In this document: positions 1 to 3,795 of the stretch, piece after piece
Layout of the letters: each line of letters begins with the position of its first letter
Numbering within the stretch: position 1 is the first letter of the stretch
Origin: an uncultured Coleofasciculus sp.
GTDB lineage: Bacteria; Cyanobacteriota; Cyanobacteriia; Cyanobacteriales; Coleofasciculaceae
DNA: 5,543 nucleotides
Direction of reading: 5' to 3'
Assembly (NCBI GenBank): GCA_902805485.1
Contig: CADCTM010000028.1
Coordinates: 1-5,543 of the forward strand
Notes under the pieces: generated by a model
Told to the model about the DNA's origin: nothing
The model's database searches: none
What the model saw: only the letters and a program-made list of their open reading frames with translations
Program-made: the position numbers and the translations under genes

Positions 1-2
1 AA

Positions 3-2489
3 AAACAACGCCAGTCAAATTTATCGTTGAACTTCTCTAATTTCAACGATAGCAATGTTGATACTAGTGGCATTGTCTTCATTGACTCTATGGTTGATGA
101 CTATGAAATGCTGATGGCAGGAGTGAAACCAGGTTTAGAAGTCGTGCTGCTGGATGACAGCCAAGATGGGATTGTTCAAATCACCCAATCGCTGAAAGGA
201 CGCAGTGGCTTATCGAGTCTGCACATTGTCGCTCATGGCGATGCAGGCGAGTTGTGGGTGGGCATTGGGTTCGTCAATAGTAATACGCTTGAACAATACA
301 AGCATGATTTGCACTCTTGGGCAGCCGCTTTAGCCCCGGATGCTGACATTCTCCTCTATGGTTGCAACATCGCCGCCGGGGAGACGGGTCGGCAATTTGT
401 GGAACTTTTCAGTGAGTTGACGGGTGCTAATGTTGCCGCTTCTAGTAACTTGACGGGAAGTGCGACATTAGGTGGCGACTGGGAACTAGAGGTGAAGGTT
501 GGGAATGTTGGAGCGCCTATTGCATTTGGAGCAGAGACAGTGGAGGCTTACAACGCTGTTCTCACTACCCGCCTCATCTCTGTTGGTGACAACGGCACCC
601 AGGGGAATGACTTCTCCTCCAACCCCTCGATCTCTGCCGATGGTCGCTATGTGGCGTTTAGGTCTGCTGCCAGCAACCTGGTGAGTGGCGACACCGACGG
701 CATTGGTGACATCTTCGTCTACGACACAGTAGCCAACACCACCCGCCTCGTCTCTGTTGACGACAACGGCACCGAGGGGAATGACTTCTCCTTCTCCCCC
801 TCGATCTCTGCCGATGGTCGCTATGTGGCGTTTCAGTCTAGTGCCAGCAACCTGGTGAGTGGCGACACCAACGGCGAGTTTGACATCTTCGTCTACGACA
901 CAGTAGCCAACACCACCCGTCGCGTCTCTGTTGACGACAACGGCACCCAGGGGAATGACTTCTCCTACCTCTCCTCGATCTCTGCCGATGGTCGCTATGT
1001 AGCGTTTGGGTCTGATGCCAGCAACCTGGTGAGTGGTGATACTAACGGCACTCTCGACATCTTCGTATACGACACAGTAGCCAACACTACCCGCCTCGTC
1101 TCCGTTGACGACAACGGCATCCAGGGGAATAGCTTCTCCTTCAACCCCTCCATCTCTGCCGATGGTCGCTATGTGGCGTTTGAGTCTAATGCCGATAACC
1201 TGGTGAGTGACGACACTAACAACAGTTGGGACACCTTCGTCCATGACACAGTAGCCAACATCACCCGTCGCGTCTCCGTTAACGACAACGGCACCGAGGG
1301 GAATAGGGACTCCTTCTCCCCCTCCATCTCTGTTGATGGTCGCTATGTGGCGTTCTGGTCTTCTGCCGATAACCTGGTGAGTGGTGACACTAACGACGCT
1401 CCCGACACCTTCGTCCATGACACAGTAGCCAACACCACCCGCCGCGTCTCCGTTGGCGATAACGACACCCAGATGATTGGCTACTCCACCTCCCCCTCCA
1501 TCTCTGCCGATGGTCGCTATGTGGCGTTTGATTCTAATGCCAGCAACCTAGTGAGTGGCGACACTAACGGCACTTCTGACATCTTCGTCTATGATCGCAA
1601 TTCTGGAACCCAGAATCCTTGGACGGGAACACCCTTTGACGATACCTACACTTACACAGGCACTGACAACTTCACAGGTAGTGGTCTAGCTGGCAACGAC
1701 ACGATAGTTGGAGGAATTGGCAACGACACTCTAATTGGCGGCACTGGTAATGACTCCTTAGTTGGTGGTTTAGGCAATGACACCTACTACGTGGACAGTT
1801 TCAGAGATGACAAGATTGTAGAGAACCTCAATGAAGGCATTGATACCGTCATTTCCTCGCAGAGCTACCGATTAGGTGATAACTTAGAAAATCTCTCTTT
1901 GACAGGTACTGCAATTCGTGGCACCGGCAACAGTCTTGACAACCGGATTATTGGTAATAGCCAAACGAACTTTTTAGGGGGTCAAGCAGGCAACGACACC
2001 ATCTTCGGTGCAGCCGGCAACGACAATCTCAATGGTAACGATGGCAATGACCGCTTATCTGGTGGAGAAGGTAACGATACTTTAGTTGGAGAGGGCGGTT
2101 CTGACTTCCTGTGGGGTGCAAATGGCAATGACCTCCTTGTCGGTTACGGAAGTACTTCAGGTGAACAGGATACCTTGGTCGGTGGAGCTGGTTCTGATAC
2201 TTTTGGTGTTGGCGTCAATTTTGCCTATTTTGGTGGTGGGAGTGGGGGATTAGTCGGCTATACAGACGATGGCAATGCTGGCTATGCCCTGATTCGAGGT
2301 TGGGAGTCAACTGATTTCATCGAACTTAAAGGTGACATTAGTCTATACACCTTTGGCTCGGAAAACCGTGCTGGTATGAGTACTCTGGACACCACGATTT
2401 ACTACAACGGCATTGATGGGCTAGATTTAATTGCTGTTGTACAAGACGCGACCAATGTAACTGTAGATAATTTGGTCTTTTTCACTTAA
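3..2489 (+). CDS. DUF4347 / PD40-propeller / RTX exoprotein, probably 5'-partial
   Basis: Likely a large calcium-binding protein exported by type I secretion; its exact role is unknown. Numbering from the TTG at 27, a DUF4347 domain spans about residues 16-175 (VFIDSMVDDY, HIVAHGDAG with His70, LLYGCN with Cys113, GGDWELE). Six PD40/TolB-like repeats of exactly 58 residues follow (181-528), then RTX-like GGxGNDxLx nonapeptides in two blocks (about 553-590 and 650-728) separated by a typical hemolysin-type spacer (DNLENLSLTGT). The tail (about 750-820) ends in LVFFT. There is no Sec signal or membrane helix, which fits a C-terminal type I secretion signal. No ATG or GTG start is visible in the window: codons 3-26 are open and no Shine-Dalgarno precedes TTG 27, so the real start probably lies upstream. 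The stop is TAA at 2487. DUF4347 and RTX assignments are family recognition; any enzymatic role is inference. Confidence 0.85.
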   Translation, partial: KQRQSNLSLNFSNFNDSNVDTSGIVFIDSMVDDYEMLMAGVKPGLEVVLLDDSQDGIVQITQSLKGRSGLSSLHIVAHGDAGELWVGIGFVNSNTLEQYKHDLHSWAAALAPDADILLYGCNIAAGETGRQFVELFSELTGANVAASSNLTGSATLGGDWELEVKVGNVGAPIAFGAETVEAYNAVLTTRLISVGDNGTQGNDFSSNPSISADGRYVAFRSAASNLVSGDTDGIGDIFVYDTVANTTRLVSVDDNGTEGNDFSFSPSISADGRYVAFQSSASNLVSGDTNGEFDIFVYDTVANTTRRVSVDDNGTQGNDFSYLSSISADGRYVAFGSDASNLVSGDTNGTLDIFVYDTVANTTRLVSVDDNGIQGNSFSFNPSISADGRYVAFESNADNLVSDDTNNSWDTFVHDTVANITRRVSVNDNGTEGNRDSFSPSISVDGRYVAFWSSADNLVSGDTNDAPDTFVHDTVANTTRRVSVGDNDTQMIGYSTSPSISADGRYVAFDSNASNLVSGDTNGTSDIFVYDRNSGTQNPWTGTPFDDTYTYTGTDNFTGSGLAGNDTIVGGIGNDTLIGGTGNDSLVGGLGNDTYYVDSFRDDKIVENLNEGIDTVISSQSYRLGDNLENLSLTGTAIRGTGNSLDNRIIGNSQTNFLGGQAGNDTIFGAAGNDNLNGNDGNDRLSGGEGNDTLVGEGGSDFLWGANGNDLLVGYGSTSGEQDTLVGGAGSDTFGVGVNFAYFGGGSGGLVGYTDDGNAGYALIRGWESTDFIELKGDISLYTFGSENRAGMSTLDTTIYYNGIDGLDLIAVVQDATNVTVDNLVFFT
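567..1610 (+). repeat. Six tandem 174-bp coding repeats (PD40 propeller blades)
   Basis: Six in-frame units start at 567, 741, 915, 1089, 1263 and 1437, each exactly 174 bp (58 codons), with no indel. Each unit carries TR(L/R)(V/I)SV, then SIS(A/V)DGRYVAF, then NLVS(G/D)DT and D(I/T)FV(Y/H)D. The DNA is also conserved: a hand comparison of units 2 and 3 gives 22 differences in 174 positions (about 87% identity). Known PD40/TolB repeats form beta-propeller blades, and six blades is the usual TolB number, so one closed six-bladed propeller is the simplest model. The high DNA identity suggests fairly recent tandem amplification or gene conversion. Confidence 0.92.
1683..2210 (+). repeat. RTX-type Gly/Asp calcium-binding nonapeptide region
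   Basis: This coding region holds about four nonapeptides of the GGxGNDxLx type (residues 553-588 of the exoprotein) and a second run of about seven more degenerate ones (650-728). Between them lies a spacer of about 60 residues with the GxDTV and LENLxLTGT signatures seen in hemolysin-type proteins. In known RTX proteins such repeats bind calcium in parallel beta-rolls and drive folding after export through a type I secretion channel. No secretion ATPase, membrane-fusion or TolC-like gene is in the window, so the exporter must be encoded elsewhere. Confidence 0.85.
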
Positions 2490-2499
2490 GTTGTTTGGA

Positions 2500-2542
2500 G
2501 TAAGGGCGCACAACCCCGGAGCGAAGGGGAGGACGCCCCTAC
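2500..2542 (-). repeat. REP-like hairpin, copy 1 (GTAG on minus strand)
   Basis: The outer arms GTAAGGGCG (2500-2508) and CGCCCCTAC (2534-2542) pair at 8 of 9 positions; the exception is the fourth pair. An inner stem pairs CCCC (2514-2517) with GGGG (2526-2529). Read on the minus strand, the element begins with GTAG followed by an imperfect palindrome. This resembles REP elements, which carry a GTAG foot. It begins 11 bases after the stop of the exoprotein gene, so it may also stabilise or end that transcript. It lacks a U-tract, so it is not called a classical terminator. Confidence 0.6.
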
Positions 2543-2568
2543 TATAAAGTTCCGCCGGAATGTTTTTA

Positions 2569-2597
2569 CAACAAAGTTTTATCAAAACTTATTGTTG
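2569..2597. repeat. AT-rich imperfect inverted repeat
   Basis: The left arm (2569-2580, starting CAACAA) pairs over 12 base pairs with the right arm (2584-2597, ending TTGTTG). The loop is ATC, and a TA bulge sits at 2590-2591. It lies between the exoprotein gene and the 132-codon gene. No U-tract follows on either strand, so a terminator role is not supported. It may be an RNA 3'-end structure or an operator-like site; nothing visible decides between these. Confidence 0.4.
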
Positions 2598-2755
2598 GCG
2601 TTGCTGTTAGAAAGATTTTCTCCTGAAAGCCTTAATGGGGAGAGTAGAACTAACTTTATCCCTAAATCTCAGTAGTCCGCAAAAGCGTTACTTGCCAAGA
2701 CTGCTCAGATGTGCTACGAGTTAATGCCCGCTCAGATTGAACCTAAACAAAACTA

Positions 2756-3154
2756 ATGTCAACCACTTATCCAATTATCGAAACCCAGTTAAGGCTGATT
2801 CGAGCCTTACAGAAAGGATACATCGAAGCGCTGGAAGCCGGAGACTGGCAAGCGGCAAATTACCGATGCTTACACCTACATAAATTATGTGAAGGACTGC
2901 ACCATCTCAGTCAGTTGCTGGATCGAGAAACCAGTATCCCGGAGGCAATGCCACCAAAAGCTATGCCAAAAAGTATGAACAATAGCTGGGTGAGTAGTAT
3001 TCGTGCTACTGCCCCCCTAAATTCTTTGGCTCCTGCCTCTGACTCGACGGAAAAGCCTGCAGTCTCTCCGCCACTACCTCCGGAACCGACGCGCTACGAA
3101 TGGGGTATTGGCTTTCAAGGTATGGAACCACCACCAATTGATGAAGTATGGTAG
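2756..3154 (+). CDS. Hypothetical protein, 132 aa, proline-rich C-terminal half
   Basis: I do not recognise this family. The start is fixed within narrow limits: ATG 2756 follows an in-frame TAA at 2744, and the stop is TAG at 3152. Residues about 5-58 look helical (QLRLIRALQKGYIEAL, then a segment with C38, H40, H42, C45, H49 and H50). Residues about 60-113 are low-complexity, rich in Pro, Met, Ser and Ala, and probably disordered. The last 20 residues (RYEWGIGF...PPPIDEVW) look like a separate short conserved motif that could be a docking peptide. There is no signal peptide or membrane helix, so it is probably cytoplasmic. No Shine-Dalgarno precedes the ATG, which overlaps the stop of a short upstream frame (TAATG). 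REP-like hairpins lie on both sides. The Cys/His cluster could bind metal, but spacing matches no zinc motif I know. That it is a real gene is supported mainly by plausible composition and its fit in the gap. Confidence 0.7.
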   Translation: MSTTYPIIETQLRLIRALQKGYIEALEAGDWQAANYRCLHLHKLCEGLHHLSQLLDRETSIPEAMPPKAMPKSMNNSWVSSIRATAPLNSLAPASDSTEKPAVSPPLPPEPTRYEWGIGFQGMEPPPIDEVW

Positions 3155-3164
3155 TTGCCTTGTG

Positions 3165-3192
3165 GTAGGGGCGACACATACGTCGCCCGTAC
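3165..3192 (+). repeat. REP-like hairpin, copy 2 (GTAG on plus strand)
   Basis: The arms at 3165-3175 (GTAGGGGCGAC) and 3182-3192 (GTCGCCCGTAC) pair at 10 of 11 positions around a 6-base loop; the only mismatch is the fourth pair. The arm GTAGGGGCG is the exact reverse complement of 2534-2542 in copy 1, so the two elements form an inverted pair around the 132-codon gene. It starts 11 bases after that gene's stop. There is no U-tract immediately after the stem. Confidence 0.6.
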
Positions 3193-3198
3193 TTAAAT

Positions 3199-3236
3199 AA
3201 AAAATTTTGTGCCTACTGAAGTCAGCAGGCACAAAA
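3199..3236 (-). terminator. Rho-independent terminator T2 downstream of ycf35
   Basis: The arms 3205-3219 and 3222-3236 pair at 14 of 15 positions. The core is GTGCC/GGCAC with a T4/A4 base, and one A-C mismatch. Read on the minus strand, the stem is followed by six U residues (3204-3199), the classical intrinsic terminator layout. It lies 51 bases past the ycf35 stop. On the plus strand the stem is followed by AA then CGGG, so termination of the convergent 132-codon gene here would be weak. Confidence 0.85.
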
Positions 3237-3264
3237 AACGGGTTAACCAAAACGGGTCAACCCG
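3233..3264 (-). terminator. Proximal terminator T1 downstream of ycf35
   Basis: On the minus strand CGGGTT (3264-3259) pairs with AACCCG (3244-3239) and is followed at once by six U residues (3238-3233). An alternative, tighter hairpin uses ACGGGT/ACCCGT (3252-3265) and is followed by UUU. The U-tract of T1 is also the first part of the T2 stem, so T1 and T2 overlap. Stems are only 6 bp, so this is a weaker call than T2. Confidence 0.5.
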
Positions 3265-3287
3265 TGAAGTGGGAACGCCTAAGTAGA

Positions 3288-3641
3288 CTATTTTTGCAGA
3301 ACCAACTTGACGTTGGCATTTTGCAAGCCGCGCTGCTTGACTTCTGCTAAAGTCTTGTTAACAGCGTACTTCTGGTTGATTGAGTTGATCAGCTCGGTTT
3401 GGTTGTGCTTCTTAGCAACGCCCCAAAGATCAGCAATCAGGTCAAAGGAACCATCGCTGTTGCGTGACCAGCCGAGATCATACTCACCTTCGAGAATAGC
3501 AACCAAGTCTGCACGAACGCGTTGACCGTTGTAGCCACGGACATCAGCTTCGGACTTGACGGAGATACCCAGGTCACGGAGAGAAGCTTTCAGGATTTCG
3601 GCGTCGGTGATCTTGGTGCGAAGAGTGCTAAAGTGAGACAT
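3288..3641 (-). CDS. ycf35: Ycf35, DUF1257 family protein (117 aa)
   Basis: A small soluble protein of the Ycf35/DUF1257 family, conserved in cyanobacteria and in some algal plastid genomes; its biochemical function is not established. The sequence matches the family from the first residue (MSHFSTLRTKI), through LRDLGI, a VRGYNGQ segment (34-40), ADLVA (44-48), YDLGWSRNSDGSFDLIADLWG (54-74), to a C-terminal helix and basic tail. The usual length is about 115-125 aa. ATG 3641 is chosen over a TTG at 3740 because the family begins with MSHFS and an ideal GGAGGA lies 8 bases upstream; the 33 extra residues would simply translate the leader. It follows ycf46 after a 154-base hairpin-rich gap and is closed by two overlapping terminators. 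In other cyanobacteria, as I recall, it sits beside DUF2997 and ferredoxin genes; neither is here. Confidence 0.93.
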   Translation of the reverse strand: MSHFSTLRTKITDAEILKASLRDLGISVKSEADVRGYNGQRVRADLVAILEGEYDLGWSRNSDGSFDLIADLWGVAKKHNQTELINSINQKYAVNKTLAEVKQRGLQNANVKLVLQK

Positions 3642-3648
3642 TTGGATT

Positions 3649-3654
3649 TCCTCC
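3649..3654 (-). promoter_or_regulatory. Strong Shine-Dalgarno that fixes the ycf35 start
   Basis: GGAGGA on the minus strand, 7 bases before the ATG at 3641 when counted from the final A (8 from GGAGG). It is the only near-perfect ribosome binding site in the window. It decides the start at 3641 against the longer TTG-initiated frame, and suggests ycf35 is translated more efficiently than ycf46, whose best site is a weak TAGGT. Confidence 0.85.
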
Positions 3655-3707
3655 AGTAGAGTAAGAAGAGATACAGATACAACAACGTAGCGTTTTACTT
3701 TGTGACT

Positions 3708-3736
3708 AAGCCGCTTAACTTGAGGGCGGCTTTTTT
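3708..3736 (+). terminator. Plus-strand terminator-like hairpin in the ycf35 leader region
   Basis: AAGCCGC (3708-3714) pairs with GCGGCTT (3726-3732) over 7 bp with an 11-base loop, and the T-run continues to 3736, giving six T in all. It is therefore oriented to stop plus-strand transcription, although no plus-strand gene ends nearby. On the minus strand the same hairpin has an A-run before it and no U-tract after it, so it should not end the ycf46 transcript. It may act as a leader structure for ycf35 or stop antisense read-through coming from the 132-codon gene. Confidence 0.45.
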
Positions 3737-3763
3737 GCAAACTGCTAGCAAAAGTTTGCTAGC
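3737..3763. repeat. Mutually exclusive hairpins between ycf46 and ycf35
   Basis: GCTAGCAAA (3744-3752) and TTTGCTAGC (3755-3763) form a perfect 9-bp inverted repeat with a 2-base spacer; the realistic loop is larger. A competing 7-bp stem pairs GCAAACT (3737-3743) with AGTTTGC (3753-3759). The two cannot form together. No U-tract follows on the minus strand. Confidence 0.5.
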
Positions 3764-3768
3764 CTTTA

Positions 3769-3787
3769 CTCCTGTTGGGAGCAGGAG
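3769..3787. repeat. Small hairpin just past the ycf46 stop
   Basis: CTCCTG (3769-3774) pairs with CAGGAG (3782-3787) around a 7-base loop, 8 bases beyond the ycf46 stop codon. It lacks a U-tract, so it is better read as a 3'-end stabiliser or processing structure than as a terminator. Confidence 0.4.
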
Positions 3788-3795
3788 AAAGCCTT

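Larger units (their letters stand above)
2490..2755. other. Intergenic region with hairpins, no clear gene
   Basis: This 266-base gap contains the GTAGGGGCG-arm hairpin (2500-2542) and an AT-rich imperfect inverted repeat at 2569-2597. The latter has 12 base pairs (left arm from CAACAA, 3-base loop at 2581-2583, 2-base bulge at 2590-2591). No convincing promoter is seen for the next gene. The best guess is TTGCCA at 2692 with TACGAG at 2715 (17-base spacing), but the -10 matches consensus at only 3 of 6 positions. A short open frame ends in a TAATG overlap with the next gene. Confidence 0.5.

Noticed and set aside
486..1418. A 310-codon minus-strand open frame with its own internal repeats
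   Set aside because: It lies antisense to the 174-bp repeats. Because the repeats contain no stop in this antisense frame and unit length is divisible by three, the frame stays open by periodicity alone. The plus strand has the recognisable domains.
567..1610. CRISPR-like or satellite array
   Set aside because: Units are 174 bp, contiguous, in frame and encode PD40 blades; there is no short-repeat/unique-spacer alternation.
2507..2626. Plus-strand frame across the first hairpin, ending with KLIVGVAVRKIFS, and a 16-codon frame from ATG 2560
   Set aside because: Most of the longer frame is the GTAGGGGCG-type hairpin itself, no start with a ribosome binding site is seen, and the shorter frame is Cys/Trp-rich and ends inside non-coding-looking DNA.
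3307..3525. 72-codon plus-strand open frame opposite ycf35
   Set aside because: Antisense to the conserved DUF1257 coding sequence; composition looks like a shadow frame.
3687..3698. NtcA-like GTA...TAC in the ycf35 leader
   Set aside because: The spacing is 6 bases, whereas the NtcA site is GTA-N8-TAC, and no suitably placed -10 was found.
3642..3740. N-terminal extension of ycf35 from a TTG at 3740
   Set aside because: The family begins with MSHFS at 3641 and an ideal GGAGGA lies directly before that ATG; the extension would translate the Shine-Dalgarno and leader hairpin.
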